Source: Castellaniella sp049671645 (lineage in GTDB: Bacteria; Pseudomonadota; Gammaproteobacteria; Burkholderiales; Burkholderiaceae_B). Taken from it: a stretch of 64,000 bases of DNA. The stretch spans positions 257,973-321,972 of the forward strand of contig NZ_JBATVG010000023.1 in NCBI RefSeq assembly GCF_049671645.1, in the 5' to 3' direction. How positions within the stretch are numbered: position 1 is the stretch's first letter; each line of letters opens with the position of its first letter. Below are positions 53,725 through 62,044 of the stretch, in pieces. A program made the translations under genes and the position numbers. A model generated the notes under the pieces. The model ran no database searches. It had not been told where the DNA came from and saw only the letters and a list, made by a program, of their open reading frames with translations.

Positions 53725-55371
53725 ATGTCTTTCGACTCTCTGGGGCTCGGCCCCAAGCTCGTGTCCGCTCTTCAGGAACAGGGCATCTCCACTCCCACCT
53801 CCGTGCAATCCGCCGCCATCCCCAAAGCGCTGGCCGGGCAGGACCTGATGGTGTCTTCGCAAACCGGCAGCGGCAAGACCGCCGCCTTCATGTTGCCCTC
53901 GCTGCAGCATCTCAGCCACCGCACCGGCCCCGGCGGGCGCGGCGTGCAGGTGCTGGTGCTGACGCCCACCCGTGAACTGGCGATGCAGGTGGCCGACGCC
54001 ACCCGCGCCTACGGCAAGCATCTGGATGGCCTGCGCGTGGCCACGGTCGTCGGCGGCATGCCCTACGGCGCCCAGATCAAATCCCTGTCCAAGCGCGTGG
54101 ACGTGCTGGTGGCGACCCCGGGCCGCCTGATCGATCACCTGCAGGCACGGCGCGTGAACCTGTCCACCGTGCAGACGCTGATTCTGGACGAAGCCGACCG
54201 CATGCTGGACATGGGTTTCATCGAAGACATCGAAACCATCGTCGGCGCGACGCCGGACGAGCGCCAGACCCTGCTGTTTTCCGCCACACTGGACGGCACG
54301 GTGGCCAAGCTGGCCGCCAACCTGATGCACGAGCCGCATCGCATCGAAATCGCCTCCGCCCAGCAGAAGCACACCAATATCACACAGCACCTGCTGTACG
54401 CGGACGACCGGGCCCACAAGCTGCGCCTGCTGGACCACTTGCTGCGCGACACCACTCTGGACCAGGCCATCGTCTTCACCGCCACCAAACGCGGCGCCGA
54501 TGACCTGGCCGACCACCTGTCCGAAGAAGGCTTCGCCGCCGCCGCCCTGCACGGCGACATGAACCAGCGCCAGCGCACCCGCACCCTGGGCCTGCTGCAA
54601 AACGGCCGTGTGCGCGTGCTGGTGGCCACGGACGTCGCCGCCCGCGGCATCGACGTGCAGACCATCACCCACGCCGTCAACTACGACCTGCCCATGCAGG
54701 CCGAGGACTACGTGCACCGCATCGGCCGCACGGGCCGCGCCGGCCGCGACGGCCAGGCCATCACCCTGGCGGTGACGGCCGAACGCCACAAGATCCGCCG
54801 CATCGAGCAATTCATCGGCCAGTCCATCCCCATGGAAACCATCCCGGGCCTGGAGCCGCGCCAGTCGGTCCGCCCGACCTGGAAGGACCGCCCGAACCAG
54901 AACCGGCCGCGCAGCGGCAAACCCGGGGGCGGCTACCAAGGCCGCAAGCCCTGGCAGCAGGACCGGGACGCCGCCAACGGCGATTCCCGCGCCAGCGCCC
55001 GTCAGCCCTGGCAACAGGATCGGAATGACGCCGCCGGCCCCAGCCACGGCGCCCGCAAACCCTGGCACAAGGACCGGGATGCGGCATCGCGTCCCCACGC
55101 CGGCGCCGCCAAGCCCTGGCACAGTGAACGGTCGCAGGCCGACGACGACACCCGTCCCGCCCGCGCTTCGCGCAGCCACGGCGCGCGCCAGTCCGACTGG
55201 ACGACCACTGATGCCGCCTCGCGGCCCAGCCACGCTCGCCGCCCGGACGCCCGCGCCGACCACGGCCAGCGCGGCCCGCGCAGCGACAAGGTCGGCGCCA
55301 AATCCACCTTCAAGCGCCAGGCCCGCCAGGACCAGGACAAAAAGCCGGCCCAGCGACCGCGCTTCGCCTGA
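53725..55371 (+). CDS. rhlE: DEAD-box ATP-dependent RNA helicase, RhlE type
   Basis: The 548-residue protein unwinds structured RNA in ribosome assembly or mRNA decay. It has the F-x-x-L-G-L Q-motif start, Walker A Q-T-G-S-G-K-T at 46-52, D-E-A-D at 155-158, S-A-T at 186-188, and H-R-I-G-R-T-G-R-A-G-R near 331. After about residue 375 there is a basic, low-complexity tail with four P-W-x-x-D/E-R repeats at residues 409, 428, 446 and 464. AAGGA precedes the ATG at 53725 by five bases. The tail likely tethers RNA or ribosomes. Confidence 0.95.
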   Translation: MSFDSLGLGPKLVSALQEQGISTPTSVQSAAIPKALAGQDLMVSSQTGSGKTAAFMLPSLQHLSHRTGPGGRGVQVLVLTPTRELAMQVADATRAYGKHLDGLRVATVVGGMPYGAQIKSLSKRVDVLVATPGRLIDHLQARRVNLSTVQTLILDEADRMLDMGFIEDIETIVGATPDERQTLLFSATLDGTVAKLAANLMHEPHRIEIASAQQKHTNITQHLLYADDRAHKLRLLDHLLRDTTLDQAIVFTATKRGADDLADHLSEEGFAAAALHGDMNQRQRTRTLGLLQNGRVRVLVATDVAARGIDVQTITHAVNYDLPMQAEDYVHRIGRTGRAGRDGQAITLAVTAERHKIRRIEQFIGQSIPMETIPGLEPRQSVRPTWKDRPNQNRPRSGKPGGGYQGRKPWQQDRDAANGDSRASARQPWQQDRNDAAGPSHGARKPWHKDRDAASRPHAGAAKPWHSERSQADDDTRPARASRSHGARQSDWTTTDAASRPSHARRPDARADHGQRGPRSDKVGAKSTFKRQARQDQDKKPAQRPRFA

Positions 55372-55419
55372 ACCGGCGCGGGCCGCGATCACAAGGCCCT
55401 GCCGGTTCCGTAGTCCATC

Positions 55420-55452
55420 CGCCCCGAGCACTCGCACAGAGCGCTCGGGGCG
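55420..55452 (+). terminator. Rho-independent-type hairpin after rhlE
   Basis: A 10-bp stem (55420-55429 with 55443-55452, core GCCCCGAGC/GCTCGGGGC) closes a 13-base loop 48 bases after the rhlE stop and is followed by ATCTGTTTG. The short T-run is modest, but position and strength support termination. Confidence 0.6.
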
Positions 55453-55541
55453 ATCTGTTTGAGGAACACTCGCTGGCCCGCGTCGAAACCCGGCGCGCAC
55501 TCCCGCGCCGACATCCGGCCCGGGCCCCCTGCCCTGCTGCT

Positions 55542-56735
55542 ATGCTTCGACCCATGACCGAACTGCCCGCCATCCAGATTCCCGCCCACTTGCCCGAGCC
55601 CGATGCCACCGCCCGCCAGCACGGCCTGCAGGTGCAGGCCATGCTAAGCCAGCGGATTCATGCCGCGGGCGGCTGGCTGCCCTTTGATGCCTGGATGCAG
55701 GCTGCCCTGTACGAGCCTGGCCTGGGCTACTACAGCGCGGGCAGCGCCAAATTTCATCAGGATGGAGACTTCACGACCGCGCCGGAAACAAGCCCCTTGT
55801 TCGGTCAGGCCCTGGCCCCGCAGGTAGCGCAGATCCTGGCCGCCAGCGACAGCCGCACCGTGCTGGAGTTCGGCGCCGGGTCCGGCGCTCTCGCAGCCGC
55901 CCTGATCCCGGCCCTGCACGCGCAGGGGATCACGGTCGACTATCAGATCCTGGAGTTATCCGCCGACCTGAGGGCCAGGCAGCAGGCGCGGCTTGCCCCC
56001 TGGGGGACGCACGTGCAATGGCTGGATACGCTGCCCTCGGCCTTCCAAGGCTGCGTGCTGGCCAATGAAGTGCTGGACGCCATGCCGGCCATCCTGTTTC
56101 GCTGGAATGCCCAGGGCGGCCTGGACGAACTGGGTGTCATCCACGACCCGGACCCTCAGGCCATTGTCCCGTTCGCCTGGGCGCCGCGCGCGGCAGGCCC
56201 GGACCTGTCGGCTGCGATGGCCGCCCGCATGCCGCCCCTGCCCGGCTACCAGTCGGAAGTCAATCTGCAGGCGGAAGCCTGGACCCGAGACCTGGGCCGC
56301 TGGCTGAGCCGCGGCGCTGCCCTCCTGATCGACTATGGATTTCCTCAAGCCGAGTACTACCACCCGCAACGCCTGCGCGGCACCCTGATGTGCCACTTCC
56401 GCCATCACGCCCACGACCAGGCCCTGATCCTGCCGGGCCTGCAGGACATCACCGCCCACGTGGACTTCACCGCCATGGCGGACGCCGCGCTGGACGGCGG
56501 CCTGGACGTACTGGGCTACACGTCGCAGGCGCGCTTCCTGATGAACACGGGCCTGACGGACCTGATCCGCGCCCCCGGCGACGATCCGGCCCAGCGCGCG
56601 CGCCAGTTGGCCGCCCTGAATACGCTGCTGTCCGAGGCCGAGATGGGTGAGTTGTTCAAGGTGCTGGCCATCGGGCGCGGCCTGGAGGGCCCGCTGCGGG
56701 GGTTCACGCGCGGCGATCGGCGCGACCGGCTGTAA
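55542..56735 (+). CDS. SAM-dependent methyltransferase, MidA/NDUFAF7 family
   Basis: The 397-residue protein belongs to the COG1565 group. It opens with F-D-A-W-M-Q-A-A-L-Y-E-P-G-L-G-Y-Y and F-T-T-A-P-E-T-S-P-L-F-G. The SAM site is L-E-F-G-A-G-S-G-A-L-A near residue 110, and N-E-V-L-D-A-M-P and L-L-I-D-Y-G-F follow. The mitochondrial relative methylates an arginine of a complex I subunit; the bacterial substrate is unclear. An alternative start lies at 55554. Its last 32 bases overlap the convergent murI gene. Confidence 0.9.
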   Translation: MLRPMTELPAIQIPAHLPEPDATARQHGLQVQAMLSQRIHAAGGWLPFDAWMQAALYEPGLGYYSAGSAKFHQDGDFTTAPETSPLFGQALAPQVAQILAASDSRTVLEFGAGSGALAAALIPALHAQGITVDYQILELSADLRARQQARLAPWGTHVQWLDTLPSAFQGCVLANEVLDAMPAILFRWNAQGGLDELGVIHDPDPQAIVPFAWAPRAAGPDLSAAMAARMPPLPGYQSEVNLQAEAWTRDLGRWLSRGAALLIDYGFPQAEYYHPQRLRGTLMCHFRHHAHDQALILPGLQDITAHVDFTAMADAALDGGLDVLGYTSQARFLMNTGLTDLIRAPGDDPAQRARQLAALNTLLSEAEMGELFKVLAIGRGLEGPLRGFTRGDRRDRL

Positions 56736-57549
56736 AGCCCTGCGCCACCGTCAGCCCGAAGCTGTTCATCAGGCGTCGCGTGGCGAAATCCGGCGGCCCG
56801 TCGGTAAAGACCGCCTCGTCGGCGGCATCGGGATGCAGTGCGTGATCCACGCGGGGCAACAGGCTGCGGGCATGACGCGCGATGGCCTCGGCGGGATCCA
56901 GCCAGTCCACAGGCCAGGGCGCCAGTCTCCGGAATACATTCACCAGGAAGGGATAATGCGTGCAGCCCAGCACCACGATGTCGGTGCGGGCGCCGCCGTC
57001 TTCCGTGAAGCAGGGCGCGATCTCGGCAGCCACCGCGTCGTCGCTCACAGGCAGGCCGCGCACATAGGCTTCCGCCATGCGCGCCAGCCGGGGCGATCCC
57101 ACGAGACCCACATGGCATTTCGAGGCGAAAGACTGGATCAGGTCGCGCGTGTAGTCGCGCTGCACCGTGCTCGGCGTCGCCAGCACCGACACCCGCCCGG
57201 ACCGCGTGCGCTCAGCCGCCGGCTTGATGGCCGGGACCGTGCCGACGAACGTCATGGCCGGGTACGCCACGCGCAGCGCCGCGCCCGCCACCGTGAACGC
57301 GGTATTGCAGGCGACGATGCACAGCGCCGGGGCATGATCGCGCAACAGCCCGGCGAACAGGTGCACGATGCGGTCCCGCAGGGCATCCTCGGCCCAGCCG
57401 CCGTACGGAAATCCGGCGTTATCGGCGACGTAGACGAAGCGCCGCTCGGGCATCAGCACCCGGGCCTCTCGCAGCACGGTCAGGCCGCCGATGCCGGAAT
57501 CGAAGACGAGGACGGGTTGGTCCGAATCGGCATTCATCAATGCGGGCAT
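56704..57549 (-). CDS. murI: Glutamate racemase
   Basis: MurI makes D-glutamate for peptidoglycan. The 281-residue protein has the F-D-S-G-I-G-G start (D17, S18), P-Y-G-G near residue 49, and the two catalytic cysteines C81 (A-C-N-T-A) and C196 (G-C-T-H-Y-P-F-L). The start at 57549 has an alternative four codons later (57537). It overlaps the end of the convergent methyltransferase gene by 32 bases. Confidence 0.95.
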   Translation of the reverse strand: MPALMNADSDQPVLVFDSGIGGLTVLREARVLMPERRFVYVADNAGFPYGGWAEDALRDRIVHLFAGLLRDHAPALCIVACNTAFTVAGAALRVAYPAMTFVGTVPAIKPAAERTRSGRVSVLATPSTVQRDYTRDLIQSFASKCHVGLVGSPRLARMAEAYVRGLPVSDDAVAAEIAPCFTEDGGARTDIVVLGCTHYPFLVNVFRRLAPWPVDWLDPAEAIARHARSLLPRVDHALHPDAADEAVFTDGPPDFATRRLMNSFGLTVAQGFTAGRADRRA

Positions 57550-57625
57550 GAGGGAGTCGTGGCGGAAAAGAAGGATTGTCCTCCTTTTTGAGACGGCCGG
57601 AATCCCGGGGCCAGGCCGCCGGCGG

Positions 57626-60600
57626 TCAGAACGCGTGGTTCACCTGGACATGCAGGCCGTGATCCCGCACCCCGCCGCCCACGCGACCGGCATAGCCGAT
57701 CTCCACACGCGTCGCCTGCGTGCGCATCAGGCTCGCCCGCGCTTCCAGCTTAAGGGCATCGCGCGCGGCCGGGACCCCTGAAACATCAAATGCCGGGCCG
57801 CCGGCGTATGCCAGCCGCGCCTGCGGAGCCAGGCCGCCCCAGCCATGGATCCAGCCCGCTCCCGCCATCAGGCGCAGGTCCCCGGCGCTGGTCGCCAGGG
57901 CCCATCCCGTCCGCACGCCCAGCGTCGTCTCGGTGCTGGAGGACCGGCCCGATCGCCCCGACAGAGCGGCATCGCCGGCCTCGTCGAATCCGCGCATGGA
58001 CTGCCAGGCTTGCGCCGCCTCCGCATAAGGCTCCACCTCCACGGCGCCCAGCGCCCGCGCATACCCCAGTTGAGCAAACACCTGCGTCGTCCAGCCGCTA
58101 TAGCGCGCCGTCTGCCGGCCCAGGCCCGCCACCGCGACCTCGCGGCGCGTATCCGCCACATGCCAGGACTGCCCGACCCCGCCACGCAGGCGCCAACGAC
58201 CGGAAGCCAGACCACCATAGGCCAATGCGTGGTAGCCGTCGAGCTGCGCCTCGTTGCTCGCCTCGGCGCGCACGCGCGAGCGCGTGTAGCCTAGCGCCAC
58301 GCCCGCCCGCGCGCCGGAATGCCACGACACGTCGCGGCCGATCAGCAGGCCGCTGGCCCGTCGGTCCGCATCCTGTGCAATGCCGGCGCCGTCATGCCGA
58401 CTCCAGCCTGTCACCGCCCGCCCCCACAAGCCGTTCCCGCCCCGCGCCGTTGAAGACGCCCCCGCCGCACTGGACGGTCCGTCATCCATTGCCAGGCGCC
58501 CCATGACTTCGCCACGCGCCAAACGCACGTCTTCGAACAGCATCGCGCGCACAGTCGCATGCAGTTCGCCCGAGAGCTGGTCATACAGGCCCGGCGCCAG
58601 CTCCGCGTCACGCAGGTCGATCAGGGCCTCGTAGGGCACTGCCCCAGCGCCCATGGACTCGATCGACGCTGCTGCGCCGCGCTGATTGTCCGTGCGCCCC
58701 AGCGAGGCGAAACTCGTCGCGTTCCGGGTCACGGTCAGGTCGAACTGCGTCGACACGGGCTGGACGAGCGCCAAATCCGCGAAAACGTAGTCGCTGCGCA
58801 ATGCCAGGCCGGGCCCGCTGACGGTTCCGCCCACTGTCATGAAGGTCATCGTGCGGCCCAAGGAACCGCCCCGCAGCCCCAGCACCTGGACCTCGCCGCC
58901 CTGCAGGTCGGCATTGCCCTGGACGTCCAGCCGATCCGCGTTGCCCGCGCCGTCGATTTCGATCTCCAGCACCGAACCGGGCGCTTGGACGTAATCACCC
59001 GCCACCGTCAGCATACCGATCGAATTGCCCGGCGCCACACGCCCGAAGGCCTCGACCGGGCCGACCGTGCCGGTTCCGCCCAGCGTGCCGTCCGACAGCA
59101 CGCTGAACCGGGACGACGCCGTGTTTCCATTGACCGACAGGCGGCCGCCTTCCACGACCGTGTCACCGCTGTACGTGTTGTGTCCATCCAGGATCAGAGC
59201 GCCCGCTCCCGCCTTGACGAGACCGCCGGTTCCCTCGATGTCGTTGCCGAACCAGGAGTCGTACCCTCGCGTGTCGGCGCGGAACATCGCGGCAAATCCG
59301 TCCGCGCCGAACTCGCCGGGACCTCGGACCGCCTTGTCCAGGTCCAGCAGGCCGCGTCCGTAAACATCATGATCGGCGTAGATTCCGCCGTCGTTCGTGG
59401 TCGTGAGTATGACCTCGATGATCTGGCGCGCGCTCATGTAGGGAAAGGCCTGGCGCAGCACGGCAGCGGCGCCGGCCACCACCGGGGAAGCCATCGAGGT
59501 GCCGTCCATTTTCACGTAGTAGCCGTTGCGCGGATCCGGATTGGTAGACCAGACTGGATCATCAGAGGCGCCGCCGTCACCGCCCGGCGCCGCCAGGCAC
59601 CACAGAGCGGCCTGGCCGCAATGGTTGCTGTAGCTTGCGATCGTACCCGACGGCCCCACCGACACCACCGACAGCATGCTGCCGCCCAGGTCGGAAAAAT
59701 CCAGGCCGCTCACGCGGGAATCCGTGAAATCCAGAATCACATAACTGCCGGGATCGTAGACATCGGTGCCTGGCGCCTCGCTATCCCAAAAACGAAACAT
59801 GGGATCGACGCCCCCCGGTCGGGCGAGGAAAAAATCCGGCGTGATCAAATGGTACATGCCATAGCCCGACACGTGGCTCGCCTGCGCCGGGTAGTTCTGA
59901 TAATCGTTGCCGGCGGCGAACACCATCACGATATCGGCCGCCGCCGCGCGCCGAAGCATATCCGCCTGAACTTGCAAGTCCTGGATCTGAACGTTCTGGT
60001 ATTGCAGCAGCGCGCCTCCGATATTGCCCCAGTACCCCGGGTTGTGGATCGCCGGACCGTCCGGGTTGGCGGGGTCCGGCATCATCATCGGCGGCGTCCC
60101 GTCGGGGCCATAGCTGCCGTTCAGGACCCGGGCGCCCGCGCGAATGGCATAGTCGAAGGCGGTCCAGTCCCGATCGAAATCCGTGCGCAGGCCCAGCAGG
60201 CTGGCCTCGTAGGCCACACCCTGCATCTGCACGCCGTCGCGCGCCGCGCCGATGATCCCGGCCACATGGGTGCCATGCCCCTCAATCCAGCCGGTGTCAT
60301 CATCCAGATCGGTATCCGCATAGTCCCAGGGCCGCTGGTCGGCGCGGAAATTCCACCCCCCGGCCACACGGCCGGCGAACTCCGGGTGCCGGGCGTACAG
60401 CCCTGAATCCAACACCGCCACCAACACGCCCTTGCCGGTATAGCCGCGCGCATAGGCATATTGGGCGCCGATCTGTTCAAGCGTCCCGCTGCGCCGGAAT
60501 TCAGCATCCTCGAACCCAGCCGGATCGAACAGGAAGCCCCCAGGCGCAGCCTGGGCGGCGACGGACATTCCCAGCCCGGCCAGCAACGCGAACAGGCGTT

Positions 60601-60691
60601 GCCGCACAAAGGACAGGCGCCGAGGCGCACATGAACGGGAAGGAATGGCATTGACCGCGGGACGGCGGGCGGATCGCGGAAGTGGCTGCAT
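57626..60691 (-). CDS. Subtilisin-family autotransporter serine protease
   Basis: This 1021-residue type Va secreted protein has a long signal region (basic N-part, hydrophobic core about 32-46, A-A-Q-A). An S8 protease domain follows with catalytic D95 (V-L-D-S-G), H139 (G-H-G-T-H-V-A-G), oxyanion N262 and S399 (G-T-S-M-A-S-P). The H-to-S distance of 260 residues is about 100 more than in subtilisin. After the protease come passenger repeats of the autotransporter type (G-x-N-T-Y-S-G-D-T-V-V-E-G-G-R-L) and a C-terminal barrel of about 270 residues ending in N-H-A-F. The layout is like Bordetella SphB1, which matures other surface proteins. The start at 60691 is a choice among frames open to 60787. 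Confidence 0.93.
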   Translation of the reverse strand: MQPLPRSARRPAVNAIPSRSCAPRRLSFVRQRLFALLAGLGMSVAAQAAPGGFLFDPAGFEDAEFRRSGTLEQIGAQYAYARGYTGKGVLVAVLDSGLYARHPEFAGRVAGGWNFRADQRPWDYADTDLDDDTGWIEGHGTHVAGIIGAARDGVQMQGVAYEASLLGLRTDFDRDWTAFDYAIRAGARVLNGSYGPDGTPPMMMPDPANPDGPAIHNPGYWGNIGGALLQYQNVQIQDLQVQADMLRRAAAADIVMVFAAGNDYQNYPAQASHVSGYGMYHLITPDFFLARPGGVDPMFRFWDSEAPGTDVYDPGSYVILDFTDSRVSGLDFSDLGGSMLSVVSVGPSGTIASYSNHCGQAALWCLAAPGGDGGASDDPVWSTNPDPRNGYYVKMDGTSMASPVVAGAAAVLRQAFPYMSARQIIEVILTTTNDGGIYADHDVYGRGLLDLDKAVRGPGEFGADGFAAMFRADTRGYDSWFGNDIEGTGGLVKAGAGALILDGHNTYSGDTVVEGGRLSVNGNTASSRFSVLSDGTLGGTGTVGPVEAFGRVAPGNSIGMLTVAGDYVQAPGSVLEIEIDGAGNADRLDVQGNADLQGGEVQVLGLRGGSLGRTMTFMTVGGTVSGPGLALRSDYVFADLALVQPVSTQFDLTVTRNATSFASLGRTDNQRGAAASIESMGAGAVPYEALIDLRDAELAPGLYDQLSGELHATVRAMLFEDVRLARGEVMGRLAMDDGPSSAAGASSTARGGNGLWGRAVTGWSRHDGAGIAQDADRRASGLLIGRDVSWHSGARAGVALGYTRSRVRAEASNEAQLDGYHALAYGGLASGRWRLRGGVGQSWHVADTRREVAVAGLGRQTARYSGWTTQVFAQLGYARALGAVEVEPYAEAAQAWQSMRGFDEAGDAALSGRSGRSSSTETTLGVRTGWALATSAGDLRLMAGAGWIHGWGGLAPQARLAYAGGPAFDVSGVPAARDALKLEARASLMRTQATRVEIGYAGRVGGGVRDHGLHVQVNHAF

Positions 60692-60853
60692 GGTCAGGTC
60701 CGTGATGAGCGTTAGGCCGACGGTCGGCTTGAAGTGCCGGGATTTTTGCAGAAACGGATGGCTTCCCCCATCCGAGAAAACCCGCATTCAAGGCAAGGGG
60801 ATCATGATCATGCTGAAACCCGTGCATCCCTCGATACCCGGCATCAGGAATGA

Positions 60854-62044
60854 TCAGGCGCCGGACGCGGTCGCTTCCAGCGCCTGTGTCCGTGCCGCGC
60901 GCAGGTCTGCGCGGATGCGCGCCGGGTCGCCCCCGGCCGCGCGGGCGACAGCGCCGGCATCCACCGCGCGCACCGCCGCCAGCCGCTGCATCCAGACGGC
61001 CGGATCGACGTCATCGAGCACACATTCGGCGGCGGCCAGCAGGGCCTCGAAGCGATCCGGGCGACGCATCGCATCGCAGGATTCCAGCAATGCCAGCCAG
61101 GCGGCGGGGCCGTCTGGTTCCGGCACGGCCCCGCCGCCGGCGGTCATACGTCCCAGCATGCCCGGCAGCAGCCGCGCCAGATCCCTGCAGGCTGACGGCG
61201 CCCGCAGATGGTCCTGCAAGCCGGGCGTCGAAGCGCGGCACAACACAGCGTAGCGCTGGGCCAGAGGCAGGCTGCGCGCCGCGCTGCGCACCAGGCCGGC
61301 GGCAATATCGGCGTCCCACGCCAGGCCGGGAGCCACACGGTCCAAAGCCCCGCAGTCCGCCAACACATCCAGCATCCGGTCAGGACGATCCGTCATCAGG
61401 CCCTTGGCGAATTCCTGCCAGACCCGTTCGGGCACCAGGGCATCGACTTCGCCGTCCCGCACTAGGGCACGGCAGAGATCCAGGGTTTCGGGGGCAATGG
61501 AAAAATCATGGAACCGCGCGGCAAAACGGGCCAGGCGCAGCAAACGCACCGGATCCTCGACAAAGGCCGGGCCCACATGGCGCAAGATGCGGGCACGAAC
61601 GTCCTGCGCCCCGCCCAGGGGGTCGATCAGGGCGCCATCCGGCGCCTGGGCAATCGCATTGACGGTCAGGTCGCGGCGGCGCAGATCATCCGCCAGCGTG
61701 ACGTCCCGCCCCGCATGGAAGACAAAGCCGTGATAGCCCCGTCCGGATTTGCGTTCCGTGCGGGCCAGGGCGTATTCCTCGTGGGTGCGCGGATGGAGGA
61801 ACACGGGAAAATCCCCGCCCACCGGGGTGAAACCCCTTGCGACCATGATCTCCGGGGTGGCGCCCACGACCACCCAGTCGCGGTCGCCGGCGGGTCGCCC
61901 CAGCAGCGCATCGCGCACGGCGCCGCCGACGATGTACACATCCAGTCCCGCCAGGACGGGGTCCTGCCAGACGGCGACGGGCGGCAGCGCCGGATGCCCA
62001 TCGCCGTCCACCTCGATCCGCCGGGCGCCGGAGCCGCCCGTCAC
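60854..62044 (-). CDS. cca: CCA-adding tRNA nucleotidyltransferase
   Basis: The 396-residue class II enzyme adds or repairs the CCA 3' end of tRNA. The head domain has V-G-G-A-V-R-D-A-L-L-G near residue 39 and the metal-binding D-R-D-W-V-V-V, then R-R-D-L-T-V-N-A-I-A near 123, and D-P-V-R-L-L-R-L-A-R-F (neck) near 164. The HD domain of the longer enterobacterial form is not seen. The start is a GTG that overlaps the transglycosylase stop as GTGA. This gives an N-terminal extension of about 36 residues before the usual start of the domain. Confidence 0.93.
   Translation of the reverse strand: MTGGSGARRIEVDGDGHPALPPVAVWQDPVLAGLDVYIVGGAVRDALLGRPAGDRDWVVVGATPEIMVARGFTPVGGDFPVFLHPRTHEEYALARTERKSGRGYHGFVFHAGRDVTLADDLRRRDLTVNAIAQAPDGALIDPLGGAQDVRARILRHVGPAFVEDPVRLLRLARFAARFHDFSIAPETLDLCRALVRDGEVDALVPERVWQEFAKGLMTDRPDRMLDVLADCGALDRVAPGLAWDADIAAGLVRSAARSLPLAQRYAVLCRASTPGLQDHLRAPSACRDLARLLPGMLGRMTAGGGAVPEPDGPAAWLALLESCDAMRRPDRFEALLAAAECVLDDVDPAVWMQRLAAVRAVDAGAVARAAGGDPARIRADLRAARTQALEATASGA

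Noticed and set aside
53485..55500. 671-codon open frame on the minus strand
   Set aside because: It is antisense to rhlE, low in complexity and without motifs.
58559..60406. 615-codon open frame on the plus strand
   Set aside because: It is antisense to the subtilisin autotransporter; no start site or domain is evident.
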